Assembly (NCBI GenBank): GCA_037013495.1 | Contig: CM072811.1 | Coordinates: 26,972,159 to 27,036,158, forward strand | DNA length: 64,000 bases | From: Hippophae tibetana | Lineage: Eukaryota; Streptophyta; Magnoliopsida; Rosales; Elaeagnaceae | Direction of reading: 5' to 3' | Shown: in pieces, positions 11,468 through 24,433 of the stretch | Layout: each line of letters opens with the position of its first letter | How positions within the stretch are numbered: the first letter of the stretch is position 1 | Translations under genes and position numbers: made by a program | The notes under the pieces: generated by a model | What the model was told of the DNA's origin: nothing | The model's input: the letters and a program-made list of their open reading frames with translations, nothing else | Database searches by the model: none

Positions 11468-14400
11468 TTACTCTAGTAGACCAACTGAAGTTGAGCACAA
11501 CTTCAGTTTGTCAATAGTCACCACCTTTGTTAACATATCTATTGGATTTTTGCTTCCTTGAATCTTCTCCAGTATTAACACATCATCTTCCAATAGAGAT
11601 CTGATTAAGTGATAACGAAATCCAATATGCTTGGTTCTAGAATGAAATGTTGAATTCTTCACCAAGTGTATTGCACTTTAACTATCACTATGCAGAACAT
11701 TCTTCTCATGTTTGAATCCCAACTCAGTTAACAAACCTTGAAACCATATCATCTCTTTACTAGCTTTAGTTACTGCTACATACTCAGCCTCTGTAGTGGA
11801 TAGAGTGACAATTTTTTGTATTTGTGACATCCAACTAATAGTTGTAGTTTCAACAGTAAATATATAACCGGTGGTGCTTCTTCGGTGATCAACTTCACCT
11901 CCAAAGTCTACGTCTATGTACCCTTGTACTTTTAACTCTCCTTTACTAAAGTACAAGCACTTTTTTGTAGTGCCTCGCAGATACCTCAAAATCCAGTTGA
12001 CTACTTCCCAATGAGTTTTCCCTGGATTTGACATAAATCTGCTAACAACTCCCACTATATGGCCAATGTCTGGTCTCGTACAGACCATTGTGTACATCAA
12101 ACTTCCAATGACTGAGACATAAGGAACCTTAGCCATGAATTCTCTCTCTTCCTCTATCTGAGGGGACTGATCCTTAGATAAGCGAAAATGACTGGCCAAG
12201 GGTGTGCTAACTGGCTTGGCATCGCCCATGTTGAATCTCTGCAAAACACGATTGATGTACTCTGCCTGAGATAACTGCAAGGATCCTTTCTTCTTATTTC
12301 TTGTGATTTGCATTCCAAGAATCTTCTTTGTTGGACCCAAGTCTTTCATGTCAAACTCCTTTGACAATTGTTGCTTCAACCTTTTAATATCATCCATATC
12401 TGAATCTACTACTAACATATCATCAACATAAAGTGGTAAAATGATATAATTGGACCTATATCTCTTGAAGTAGCAACAATGGTTAGCATTGCACTTCTGG
12501 AAACCTTCCTTGTGCATGAAGCTGTCAAACTTTCTGTACCATTGTCTCGGGGCTTGTTTCAGGCCATACAAACTCTTCTTAAATCTGCACACCATGTTCT
12601 TCTTCCCTCTTTCTGAGAAACCTTCTGGCTAGTACATGTATATCTCTTCATCTAAATCTCCATGAAGGAATGCAGTCTTCACATCCAACTGTTCAAGATG
12701 AAGATCTTCAATGGCTACAATACTCAATACTGATATGATAGTATTGAGCTTTACAACGGGAGCGAAAATGTCAGTGTAGTCAACTCCTTCCTTCTGTTGA
12801 AACCCTTTGACAACTAGGCGAGATTTGTATCTCTTGGAACCATTATGCTCATCTTTCACCCGGTACACCCATTTGTTGTGAAGTGTCTTATTTCTCATAG
12901 GTAACTCAGCTAGTTCCCATGTCTGGTTGGAGATGAGAGATTTCATTTCTTCTTTCATAGCAAGCTCCCACTTGTTGGAATCTCGAGTCTGACAAGCTTC
13001 ATCATAGCATTCAGGCTCCCCTTCATCAGTCAGTAACATATAGTTCATGTATCTCCTGTTAGGCATATGAGGTCGAGAAGACCTTCTCAATACAGGAGCT
13101 GGAGTAAGAGGTTGTGATGTGTCGGAATGTTGTGTACTGCTCTGTCCAACAAGTTCCTCTGGTTGAGGACTTGTTACAATTGGTTCTGTTGCGGAACTAT
13201 CTGGGACATCATCTGCATCTACAAATAATGGCTCATTCTGCTCTGAGTCATTGGCGTCTATTTTATGCATGTCCTTATACATCACTCTTTCGTTGAAAAT
13301 CACATCTCTGCTACGGATAACTTTCTTCTTTTCATCATCCCAAATGCGGTAGCCAAACTCATCCTCACCATAGCCGATGAATGTGCATTTCTTGGATTTG
13401 GGATCAAGCTTATTCCTGCCTTGATCACTGATATGCACAAATGCTACACAGCCGAAAACTTTTAGATGTGACAGTTTCACCTCTTTTCCGCTCCATACCT
13501 CATCTGGTATTCTATGCTCCAATGGAACAAATGGGTCTTGGTTGATCAAGTAAGTTGTCGTGTTGACTGCTTCTGTCCAGAACTGTTTCAGTAGACCTGA
13601 TTGTATACGAATGCTTCTGGCTCTTTCTGTCAACGTTCGGTTCATACGCTCAGCTACACCATTATGTTAAGGTGTGTCTGGCATAATTCTTTCCATTCTG
13701 ATCCTGTGCTCATAGCAGAAATTTTTGAATCTGGTATCTTCATATTCACCACCATTATCGGTTCTGAGCTTTTTGATCTTTAAACCCGTCTCATTTTCCA
13801 CCATAGCTTTCCATCTTTTGAAAGCCTCAAATACTTCAGACTTATGCTTTAGAAAGTAAACCCATACCTTCCGAGAGTGATCGTTGGTCCCCAAACACCA
13901 GAGTGAATAAGCTCTAGCCTTTTCTTCTTTGGGGTTCTGCCACTTGTCTGAAAGTTGACTCTCTTTTGCTTTCCAAGTATGCAATCTTCGCACATGTCCA
14001 TCTCTATAGACTGTAGATCTGGAAGTTTTCCTTTTGAGTGCATAATTTTCATCCCCTTCTCTCATGTGGCCTAATCTCTGGTGCCACAGATTTGGTGTTT
14101 CATTGCCTGCTGCAATTGTGATTGAACAACGTGCCTCTACTGTCAGGTAAAGAGTGCCAATTTTCTTGTCTCGAACAACTGTCATTGCACCCTTTGAAAT
14201 CTTTCAATCATCACCATGGAAGATCTTAGTGTAGCCTTCACTGGCCAACTGCCCTACTGAGATTAAGTTCCTTCTGAGGTCGGGAATATGCCTGACATCC
14301 TTTAGCTCCCAAACAGATCCGTTCAACTTAATCTTCACTACACCTTTGCCAATAATAGCACATGGTTGATCATCACCAAGATATACCTTTCCAAGGTTTC

Positions 14401-15355
14401 CGGGGACATATTTCTCGAAGAATTCTTTCTGTGAAGTAGCATGGAACGATGCTCCAGAGTTTAACACCCAAGATTCTTCCTTGCTCTCCAAAGAGCATAT
14501 CAATGCATCGTCTCCTCTTGAGGTGGAAGTAACACTAGCCTCTACCTTCACTTGTTTGTCCTTCGGTGCACTCTTGCACTGATTTTTGTAGTGTCCGGTT
14601 CTTCCACAATTCTAACACTCGATAGTCTTCGAGCTATTGGAATTATTAGGATTCCTGGATTTGGACTTCCTGTCCTTTAATCTACCTCGGTAGTCTGTTC
14701 TGGCACGTCCATTCCCTTTGGTTGAATTTCTTCCTCTTGACTCTGTATGCAAAACTGAAGAAGTTGACGATTCACCTGACTCTCTACGTTGGATCTCTTC
14801 ACTGAGAACCAAATCACGAACATCGTCAAATTTCAACTTATTGCTTCCTGATGAGCTATTCACAGTCGTGACAGTAGCATTCCAGTTTTCTGGTAGAGAA
14901 GACAAAAGTATCAATGCTCGTACTTCTTCATCGAATTCAATTTTCACTGAACTCAACTGGGTTGTGACTGTGTTGAGTTCATTGAGATATTGAGCTATCG
15001 ATGCGCCTTCCGTCATCCGCAAATTGAACAAACACCTCATCAAGTGCACTTTGTTTGAGGCTGATGGCTTCTTATACATATTGGAGAGAGCTGCCATAAG
15101 ACCTGTTGTGGTCTTTTCCTTTGCTATGTTGAAAGCAACATTACGGGATAGCGTCAATCGAATAACTCCGAGGGCTTGTCTGTCTAGAAGATTCCAATCT
15201 TCTTCCTTCATAGCTTCTGGTTTCTTCCCTGAGAGAGGTTGATATAGATTTCTTTGATACAAATAATCCTCTATCTGTATTTTCCAAAATCCGAAATTTG
15301 TGCCATCAAATTTCTCGAGTCTCACCCTTCCTTCATCTGCGGCCATTGCTCCCAC
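11468..15355 (-). pseudogene. Copia gag-pol polyprotein, broken by five stops
   Basis: One frame runs from ATG 15355 to 11468 through gag, a zinc knuckle (about 14585-14615), protease (about 14460), GAG-pre-integrase, integrase, reverse transcriptase (LYVDDML near 12430) and RNase H (STTEAEY near 11775). Five in-frame stops occur at about 14610 (inside the CxNCGRTGHYKNQC knuckle), 14196, 13665 (before HNGVAER), 12626 (before PEGF) and 11675 (before SAIH). Each is one transition away from Gln or Trp codons. The protease triad DSG reads NSG. Around 13850-14110 the frame slips and later returns, with the missing piece in another frame (13849-14052). The first integrase aspartate appears as Gly (IHSGVWGP). 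The element is recognisable but cannot move by itself. Confidence 0.92.
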
Positions 15356-15537
15356 TCAAATCTGACTTCCTCCGGATCGTTTCTGACTATTTCTGTAAAC
15401 CACTGTGTATTAGAACACCTTCGTCAATGAACAAATATCGTCGACAAAATTTCACTATTCACGTAATTCACTATTCACGTAAATAGTAACCTTGTAGAAA
15501 ATTGACAGAAATCACCACCAATAGCTCTGATACTAGT

Positions 15538-15956
15538 TGTTGGAAAATTACGCAAATTCCTAATAATCCAGATTTATGAGAAAGCAAGAATAGAAAATAA
15601 CACATAAATTTGATAACGGAGTTCGGTCAATCTTGCTTACGTCTCCGGACCTACTGCAGATCTTTGTACTGAAAGGGGAGAAATTACACAAAGTGTTTAC
15701 AACACTTACAACTCACAACCCAATTACACCCAAGAAAATTACTCTCAATTTTCTCTCACAAAAGCTTTTCTCTCTAAGTTTTTCTCTCAATTGGAATGAA
15801 CACTTTATATGATTAATTCATTACAATTACACATCTATTTATAGGAAAATTCACTCATTGAATTACTCCTTAAATTAATTGCTCTTTGAATTAAGCTCCA
15901 TGTTTTGCTCCTTAATTTGCTCCTTAAATTAAATAGCTTTATAACAATCTCTAATA
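15538..15956 (-). repeat. Right (5') LTR of the intron-1 copia element
   Basis: Begins TGTTGGAAAATTACGC just after the primer site and matches the left LTR. It ends ACAATCTCTAATA instead of the TTCCAACA end of the left LTR, so the terminus has decayed or been rewritten. Length 419 bp. Confidence 0.85.
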
Positions 15957-18127
15957 GTTAGTAACTATATTAAACATTCCATACCTTGTTTTCTAAGTTT
16001 TTTACTTGTACCAATATAGTATCATAACTCTTTTAGTCAAAAGTGAACAAAATCATTAAAAAAATTTGGGAAGTAATTGTAGGTGTTGCTAGAGGGCATT
16101 GCTAGTATTTTAACTTTTTCATTCTTAAGAAGACAAGAAACAATATCCATTCCGTCATTCCCTCTAGTCTTTAATAAGGCCAAAAAGAGAAAAAGCATGA
16201 GTGGATACTGTTTTTTGTCTTCTTAGGCGTGAAAGTGTTAGAATACAATTATACAAGCAATACCCTTTAGCAAGACCTGCAATTTTCTTCCAGAAAAAAT
16301 AGAGATGATTGTTCATTTTTGACTAAAGTGGTGGCTCCCTTTTGATAATATGGTACTAAATGGGCCAAAACTTGGAAACAAATGTTTCCAAATGTTTAAT
16401 ATGGGTACCAACTACCAACAATGTACAAGACCATAAAATTGAAGTACAAATGAAAATGGGGAATTCTTACATCCATCAATCCCACCAGTGAAACTCCTGA
16501 GGCGAAGTTGATGTGATGCTCTTTAGATATTATCTGACTTATATGAAAGAAGAGGCAAAATGAACCTTGAATAGTTCTGAGCCTTTTGAACTTTTTTTAT
16601 TTGATTTAAATTTTGTTTGTCATTGAGATGTTGTAATTCATGATCATAGGTTCATCGGTTAATGTGCATGGAACTTAAGAAGTTGGTTGATAGAATAACT
16701 AGCATATTCCCACAAATAGAAGCAGCAAGACCTCGGTGCTCGTCTGGAATAAATGCTCTTTGCTCGTTGACCTGTGCAATTGATAAAGCCAACCTACTTC
16801 TTCTTCATTGTAGTGAATCAAGTAAACTCTACCTGGTGTGTATCTTGGGATGCTTATAAATAAGAAAGTAGATCTAATAGTACTCTTTGCCTTGATAGAA
16901 TCATTTGGATAGTCACTACCTAGTAAAAGTTTTCTGACTTAAATATCTTACCTGTAATCTATATGTATTCTATTCTTGTATTCGTAACTCTGTTAATCAA
17001 GCTATTGATTCTCTAGTTACCGGTCAATCAATGATTGATTTTTTTCCTTAATTTACTCTCAGGCCATAACAGGGGATGCGGTTCTTTCAAGATGTCAAAA
17101 ATCAAGGAGCTTGTTGGAACAAAGTTTATTCCAAATACAGAACATGGTTCCAGTGACATTGGCTATAGAGGTTTATTGATTTATATGCCCTTTGAGATAT
17201 CTTTGTTTTGTGTGGAGTCTAGACAGCTAGGGTTTAGAAATAATAATAGAGAAAGTGTTCGTGATCGAACACTGGTCTAACATCATAGTGAGAAATCGTT
17301 AAGAGTAGAGAGGAAAACGGGAAAACGAAAAAAAAAACTCATTGTTATCATCGATAATATTGTAGAGTACATCTCTAGGAAAACCCTAGTGACACAAAAC
17401 CCTAATGAGATAGATTTTCAACCTTTTGTATTCTTTGATCATCCCCCAAAACCCGCATGTAATCTTCTCTATGTGAGTTTGGACTAGTATGCTAAATTAA
17501 TGGGCAGTTACTTGGGCATTTGTGTGGCTGTGTGTGATTTTCATATCAAATAAAAGTGTCAATGTAAACTTAATAAAGATATGTGATCTGCAGATATCTC
17601 AAATACTTGAGGCTCTTAGGGGAATGATATTTATCCTGAAACCAAATGACAAAGAGGCTGGGAAGATAATACTAGAATTGCTCCACCGAGGTGGTCGTGA
17701 CTCTTCATCTGATTCTACAGAAACTTCTGAAATACAATCTTTCCAGCTTGCAGCTTCAAGGCTCCACATTACATCCTCTGAAGCTCTCCTAATAGAGAAA
17801 AGATCGATAAAGAATTTGCTGGCTAAAGTTGGTGAGACCAAACCTACTAAGAAGTACATCTTGACATACTTCCTGCATTTATTAAAGAAGCATGGGAACT
17901 CAATTACTGGACAGCAAACTGATGGGAGCTCTGTTTCGCGTCAAGGGTCATATGAATCGGAGAATTCTGATAATGGCTCTATTGACAATCAACCTGCAGA
18001 AGTTGACCAACGTGCAAGAAACAGTTTGTATGAGCTTCAAAGTGACTCATTCGATAGAGTTGTTCCCCCGGAGGAATTCAAGTGCCCAATATCTTCTAGA
18101 TTGATGTATGATCCTGTTATCCTTGCT

Positions 18128-19541
18128 AAAAGTTTATAAAATACGGACATGGTTAACCTAGAGAGAGAATGAATAGTTTATTTTTAATTTTTATCAATTT
18201 ATAATTTATTGACCTAAACAAAGCGGTTAGACATGCAATCGTGTGTAAAAATAAGTGCGGAAATAAAAGAATAACACACGATATTTTTAGGTGAAAAAAA
18301 CCTAGACCACAACTATGACCTAAGAGGAAAACCACTAGTCCACCGGACCATGTAACTCTTCACTATAAAAATCAAATGTTTAAGTACAAACTCGGTTTTA
18401 TATTACCCTACCTAGGATATTGTCCAATGTACTTTACTTACGAGTCTCTATTCTGTTTTCACAGTTTTTAAAATTAGTGTGAGCGGTTTTCAAACCAACG
18501 TTCCAATAAACTCCTCGCCAATTAGATCGTTCACAAATTAACTGGAAAGAGGATAACACAAAAACATAAGTACATGTGTGTTTTAGAACGGATTTAAGAA
18601 TGAATAATTCTAACTAGATGATTCAAAATATATGTCATTTAAATCAAATCAATTAGAAAATTCTAGAACAAAAAAGAATATATGTTTTGAGTATTAAATT
18701 TTTTTAAATTTAATACTCAAATCAAATAATCATGATCACATATAAAATTATTTAATGTAAATATGTAAAAATTTAATCAAGAAGAAGCTATATAAAGATA
18801 AAAAATAAAGATAATTAAATATCATAAATTAATTTATCACCTTTGCCTCCCTTTCATATACCGCAATAAAAATTAGTCTTAAGTCAGAACTTGAATCCCT
18901 TATATAATATTAACCATCGCCAAAACATTAAACTTTATTTTTCCTCTCTAATCTTTGAGGAGATGACAACATGCAATTGGAAATAATGATGTAGGCTGAA
19001 ACAAAGGTTTTATGGAGACAAATATTAAAGTATGTATAACTTTATTTGGAGGAATCTAATATGATCCTTTAATACTAATTAAGAGGCATTCGACTTTTTC
19101 ACTCAAACTAAATGACCGATGATGATGAAGACTTTCTATCTCACAAATTCACCGATTTTGGTTACCCTTTTTTTTTCTTTTAATAGTTCGACCGATTCAA
19201 GTTTTCTTTTCTTTTCTCACACAAATTATTTCAACACACCCTTAACCCTATCCTTACCGTAACCTTATATATAGAGGTAATGATAGCCTACTAATATTAG
19301 GGTTAAATTATTTTAGGCTTCATTATTTAATATCTATTCAAAGCTTTAATAAAAAAAATATTTTTAAATCACATCTTAACAAATATTAACACACATAAAA
19401 AAATATTTAAACATAAAAAATAATATTAAATTTATGTGTTTTAATTATAAAATACATATGTAAAGTACAATTATTTGATAATAGATTTAAAAATAAGTTT
19501 ACTGGTAAATATTTTGTCTACAATAATTATAGTCTTTACAA
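18128..19541. mobile_element. 1.4-kb insertion in the U-box exon, probable solo LTR
   Basis: Unit B is uninterrupted here, and in A the insertion is flanked by TTGCT at 18123-18127 and 19542-19546, a 5-bp target duplication. The insert has no open frame of note. It contains a stretch (18290-18480) of the type seen in plant copia LTRs (ggtgaaaaaaacc, then aaaccactagtccacc). It also has a perfect hairpin TTGAGTATTAAA...TTTAATACTCAA at 18687-18722. The ends do not read TG...CA, so the solo-LTR assignment is uncertain. A different non-autonomous element is possible. Confidence 0.6.
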
Positions 19542-20418
19542 TTGCTTCGAGACAAACCTATGAAAGAGTAAAGAATATGGATACAGAAATGGTTAGACGA
19601 GGGTCACAATACATGTCCAAAAACTGATACGAAGTTATCTCATCTTTCACTGATTCCTAATGTTGTCATGAAAGGTTTAATATCAAGGTGGTGTAGTAAT
19701 CATGGAATCACTCTCTGACCCAAGTGTGCATTCAAAAGCATTGCAGTCATGGGAAACTTGTTCCACTTCTATTGCCAGCTTTGGTAGTTCCATGAATGAC
19801 TTAAATCTGCAAATCGATCTCAGTAATGTGTCACTTGGGTCTGTAGATGCTAGTTTTGGTTCAGATTCTTCACATGCTAAGGCAGTAGATGGGTTACGAT
19901 TGAATCAGACTAGTGATCATACTCATAAGTACCGATCCTATTCCACTGTTAAAAAAACAGATTCGGAATATTTGTCTAAGCTTAGTGAGCTTCACTGGGA
20001 ATCTCAATGCAAGGTTGTTGATGATGTCAAAAACCAGTTGAAATACAGTGATCAAGAATGTGATTCCTTGTCGTCTGCAAATATGGTTGAACCCCTAATC
20101 ACATTTCTGAGGGTTGCATGGGACCGGGATGATGTAAAAGCTCAGAGAGATGGATTTCATTTATTGTCCATTTTTGTGAGCAAAAGCAGGTAACGACCCC
20201 TCTTCACCCTTTTGCTCCTCTTTTTGGGTCGCTTTCAATAGAAAAGTTGGTGGTTTTTTTATTGTATTGCACTGTTTATTCCAACATGTTATTTGGACAC
20301 ACGTATGACCCATTTGCTTGAAAGTGATTTTAGGAAAGAACACATTGTTTTTCTTCCGTGCTTCATGAGCCTTGGAATCACTTTTTGACAATTTATTTTA
20401 TGTTTGGTTTAAAAATGT

Positions 20419-20790
20419 TGTTGAAAATTGAATTCTAGATTGATAAAAATCAGCAGATGTTAATTGATGCTAAAAAGAGACCAAAACCTAAAGGCTTTCT
20501 CACACAAAACAAACTCTCTTAAAGTTGTATTCTTCTTATTCATTTTTTTTCTATAATTCTCTGAGACAGATCATATATATATATATATATATATATATAC
20601 TAATGTTATAACTAAAATATACAGTTATAATACACTAAAATACAGTTGGGATACACTAATACAAAGTGGGAAATAAAGCTGAAAATTGAATTGGAAATAA
20701 AGTTGAAAGTCACCCTGAAATCAGGAAACTTCCTCCTGAAAATCAGAGGTTGCTTAGGAATCAATCATATGCCTAGATTGATTTCCTACA
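20419..20790 (-). repeat. Left LTR of the intron-4 LTR element
   Basis: TG...CA ends and match to 24088-24433. It carries an expanded TA run (about 20572-20600) that is short in the right LTR, which accounts for much of the 26-bp length difference. Confidence 0.85.
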
Positions 20791-20883
20791 CTCCCACTCA
20801 AGCTAGGCGAATATGTTTTCCAAACCAAGTGCTACACTTAACTCTCAGAAACAAAGCTTTGGTTAAGATATGTTGTCTAGATG

Positions 20884-21728
20884 CACTACTACAAAAATGG
20901 GTATTTAAGTCGATACGTAAAGTCGTTTTTTTTCTTCTAAAAACTGACTTTAAATTGGTTTAAAGTTAGTTAGGTGTAGAACCGACGCTATCCACGTAGG
21001 ATGTAGCGTCGGTTGACGTGTCAAACCGATGCTATGCGTGGACGTAGCGTCGGTTCACCACGTCAACCGACGCTATCCACGTAGCGTAGAGTCGATTGAC
21101 ACCTGGAACCGACGCTATCCACGTAACATAGCGTCGGTTGACATGTGGAACCGACGCTACACACGTGGATAAATTCTTTTTTCTTCTTTCTTCCCAAACA
21201 TAAACTATTTTCAGCGTTGCAGAACTCTAAAAAATCGAAAACCTCATCCACTTCTCCTCCACTCTTTCTCATTTTCCGGCCACCTACGAATATCATTTCC
21301 AACACCAGTTAGTGAGTTTTCTTCCTCTTTAACTAATCTTTTAGATCCCCTATTATTCATATTTTTTTCTATTATTATGTGTATAATTTTTTGTATTATA
21401 TATGTAGGTTTGTATTATAACATAAGAAGAAGAATATGATGATCTTGAATAAAATAGAACAAAACCATGGTAATTTTTCTGCTATTAATTAATATTTTAT
21501 TTTCAAATATTTGTATTATTTGAACTATTTGCTAAACTGATTTTGGTTTTTTTTTCTACTCGAATACAGGTTTTTATTTGAGTATAATAGAAAATAAATA
21601 AATTAAAAAAAAATAAAGTCGGTTCAAGGCACGTAAAGTCAGTTCACGCCTTGAACTGACTTTAAACTTTAAGTCGTTTCATTTAAAGTCGGTTTTTAAC
21701 CGACTTTAATGCCCTTTTTGTAGTAGTG
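20884..21728. mobile_element. Non-autonomous CACTA element nested in the intron-4 LTR element
   Basis: The left end CACTACTACAAAAATGGG and right end CCCTTTTTGTAGTAGTG are inverted CACTA termini. The flanks are the 3-bp duplication ATG (20881-20883, 21729-21731). Subterminal blocks contain many copies of AACCGACGCTA and its complement, the presumed transposase-binding repeats. The first 29 bases match the left end of the large CACTA at 30247, so the same transposase family could have mobilised it. At 845 bp it has no coding capacity; the 80-codon minus frame at 21063-21305 is produced by the repeats. Confidence 0.9.
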
Positions 21729-24087
21729 ATGGAACATAGTTGAGGGAGATCATCTTGCCTTTAATTTCCACATGTTTAGTTTGATCATAGTGGACTAGAA
21801 CCCTTTACTTATTGAATTAAGGGTTAATATTTAACACTCCTCCACAAGCTGGATCCAGAAGGTTTATGAATCTAAGCTTGGTATGTGATGACATCTCAAA
21901 AAGGATTACTAATCATGTTGCTAAGTAGCCTGAAGATTGGGATGATGAGGAAGTATATGATGACATCCCAAAAAGGATTATTGATCATGTTACTAAGTAG
22001 CCTGAAGATTGGGATGATGAAATAGATTTAACCACCAAATATGAGTGGAGCAATGTAGTTGAATCTATTGCAACTCGGAGGGTGATGGTTGAATCTGAGT
22101 GGAGAGTAATGCAGTTGAATTTCCTACCACTCGGAGGGTGGCCATTGAAATTGAGTGGAGCTTACAGTTGAATTTCTTGCATCTCGGAGAGTGACTATAT
22201 CCTGTTGAATCTGATATAGACCAAATAAGTAACATTGAGATAAATGAATGTTATAAAGGCCAATTAGATTCAGGGACGTCTTCTAGTCACAACACTTCAT
22301 CTTTAGAATGAGAGGTTTATTGGAAGAAACTGAACGGTCCTTTCAGATGAAATCATTCTCATGGATTATTTTCTTGAAATGGAAAAGCTTGTTGCTTTAC
22401 CAAATACAGAAAATGGAAGTTACTGCGTTGATGTTTGATCTTTTTATGGCCAATCTGATGAGGAAGTAACATTATTATCCACAAAAGCAGAATCAAAATT
22501 GAACGCATGACTGAATAGGAATGCTAAATGGTTACTGGGTCTATCGGGCTGAACTAGGCAGATTGGGTCGATGGGCTTAAATGTGGTTACTGGGTTGAAA
22601 CTTCTTGAATAGTTGCGACGATCAGATGGAGGTGATATCACCCTACGAATTGGACATAAATGTTTTGTTCACCATTTTATGTCTTTCTTATTTGAGTTTG
22701 AATCTGATGTGTCGATTGGAGAGCAACGAAGACTGGAGGACAACGGCTAAGTGGCGAAATGGAAGATGTTGGTGACTAGGTTCTTGGGTTTCACGAGACT
22801 GATGACTGAAGTCTTGCGATACTGAGATTGAAGTCGCGTGAGACTAAGGTTGATGTTGTGCGAGATTGAGGTTGATAGTTGTTTGAGTTTGGTGGTTGGA
22901 CTGAGTAGAGACGAACGTAGATGCACGATAGTCGGTCAGTCATTTCTTAGATGAACGACGACTTCAGCTACAAACAGAAAGCGCAACTGGAGAGGTAGAA
23001 TTAAATATTGAACCAAATTCAGAGGAAGAGTAAAGGTCAGCAAAGCCATTTTTGGTTGGTGATTCCTTCTGAAAAAGGAGAAGAACACCTTTTTTGGCAG
23101 TAATGCCATTCTGGTGTGGAAGTTGATTTACTTCTCTTTTGGGATAATGTCTGATGATGACTGTTTGAAGATGATTCCTTATGTGGTCCAAAAGGCAAAG
23201 ATAGGACCCTCCAAACATGGGATTCATCTCATAGAAAGGAAATTGTAAGGGTTCACCACCAGGGAAGTGTGAATGCATTTAACTTGAAGAATTCTATGGA
23301 TTTGGCAAAGGTAGCCATAAGGAAATTGCTGGTGTTGAAACTCATTTGAGGGTTTTTGGTTGGTTCACCACACAAATTATGATTCCCAGAAAAATACTTG
23401 GTTTCTTGAGTTAGGAACATTTAAGATTCTGAATTGGTCTTGATAGATTGTTGAACGAAAGGTCCATTTTGACATTACTTGGAATTTCGTTAGCAAACGT
23501 TTTTTTGGGATATATCAAAAAAGTCTATTGAAGGAGAAAATTGAAGTAATGTAAATTATTGCCACCAAAATCAGAAGGCAGAGACCCATAGAATTCTTGC
23601 CAATACATTGATGGGAGAGAAGCAAGGTTTGGTATCTATGAGGTTGTCTGAGGATAAGTAAATGCAATAGCATGCTGGGAAGAATCAGCTTCTAATTCAG
23701 ATGGTTTTGGTGGAATCCAGAAAAATTATGACCTTCTGTACAAGGTTGTAGATGCTTCATTCCTGAAGCTGATTCATGGGCATCCACACCAGCAATGAAA
23801 TCTAACTTCAATATTGCAGCAATAGGCTCAAAATTCTCAATATTTTTTTTGTCTGCTACCATTGTCAGTTCTCAGATAGCAATCAACCTTAAATAATGAG
23901 AACTAAAGCAATAGTAACTGATATGAGAATTAAAACATCATAAATTGATCTAAGAATTAAAACAACTGAAACTGATATGAGAAAAAACAGAAAACCACTT
24001 TTTGATTAAAAAAATGGTTTCCTATGAAGAGATATAGTGAGAGAGATTCCAATAGAAGAGGTTTTTGAACCTAAAGCTCTGATACCA

Positions 24088-24433
24088 TGTTGAAAATTGA
24101 ATTCCAGATTAATAAAAATCAGCAGATGTTGTTAATTGATGCTAAAAAGAGGCCAAGGCCTAAAGGTCTTCGCACACAAAACAAACTTTCTTAAAGTTTT
24201 ATTCTTCTTATTCCTTTCTTTTCTATAATTCTCTGATACATATCACATATATATACTAATGTTATAACTAAAATATAGCTGGGATACACTAAAATATAGT
24301 TGGGATACATTAATACAAAGTGGAAAATAAAGCTAGAAATAAAGCTAGAAGTCACCCTGAAAATCAGAAAACTTCCTCTTGAAAATCAGGAGTTTCTTAG
24401 GAATCAATCATATGCCTAGATTGATTTCCTACA
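24088..24433 (-). repeat. Right (5') LTR of the intron-4 LTR element, with adjacent primer site
   Basis: Starts TGTTGAAAATTGAATTCC. The bases just left of it read on the minus strand TGGTATCAGAGCTTTAGG, a good initiator-tRNA-Met primer site. This fixes the element's orientation as leftward. Confidence 0.85.

Larger units (their letters stand above)
10958..15956 (-). mobile_element. Ty1/copia LTR retrotransposon in intron 1 of U-box copy A
   Basis: Flanked by the 5-bp duplication GTTAG (10953-10957 and 15957-15961). Unit B has the uninterrupted site (gctttgttagtaacc near 54751). The left LTR is 10958-11396 (TGTTGG...CCAACA) and the right LTR 15538-15956, whose last bases are altered. A primer site reading TATCAGAGC on the minus strand lies beside the right LTR. 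A purine tract (AAGTGAGAGA) lies beside the left LTR, so the element points left. It carries one gag-pol frame (11468-15355) with all copia domains in order. It inserted after the segmental duplication. Confidence 0.92.
20419..24433 (-). mobile_element. Non-autonomous LTR retrotransposon in intron 4 of U-box copy A
   Basis: LTRs 20419-20790 and 24088-24433 start TGTTGAAAATTGAATT and end TTTCCTACA. The element is flanked by AATGT (20414-20418 and 24434-24438), and unit B has the empty site at about 57890. The primer site beside the right LTR reads TGGTATCAGAGC on the minus strand and a purine-rich AGTGGGAG lies beside the left LTR, so it points left. After removing a nested CACTA (20884-21728) the interior is only about 2.45 kb. 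It shows no protease, integrase, RT or RNase H. A minus-strand start near 23860 (MVADKKNIENFEPIAA) could be a decayed gag-like frame. It needs proteins from another element. Confidence 0.85.

Noticed and set aside
13114-13783. Plus-strand open frames within the copia pol region
   Set aside because: They are antisense shadows of the integrase/RT coding frame.
18128-19541. Helitron insertion in the U-box exon
   Set aside because: Helitrons do not make a target duplication and insert between A and T; TTGCT on both sides argues against it.
21063-21305. 80-codon minus-strand frame with repeating YVDSVGS
   Set aside because: It is generated by the subterminal repeats of the small CACTA element.
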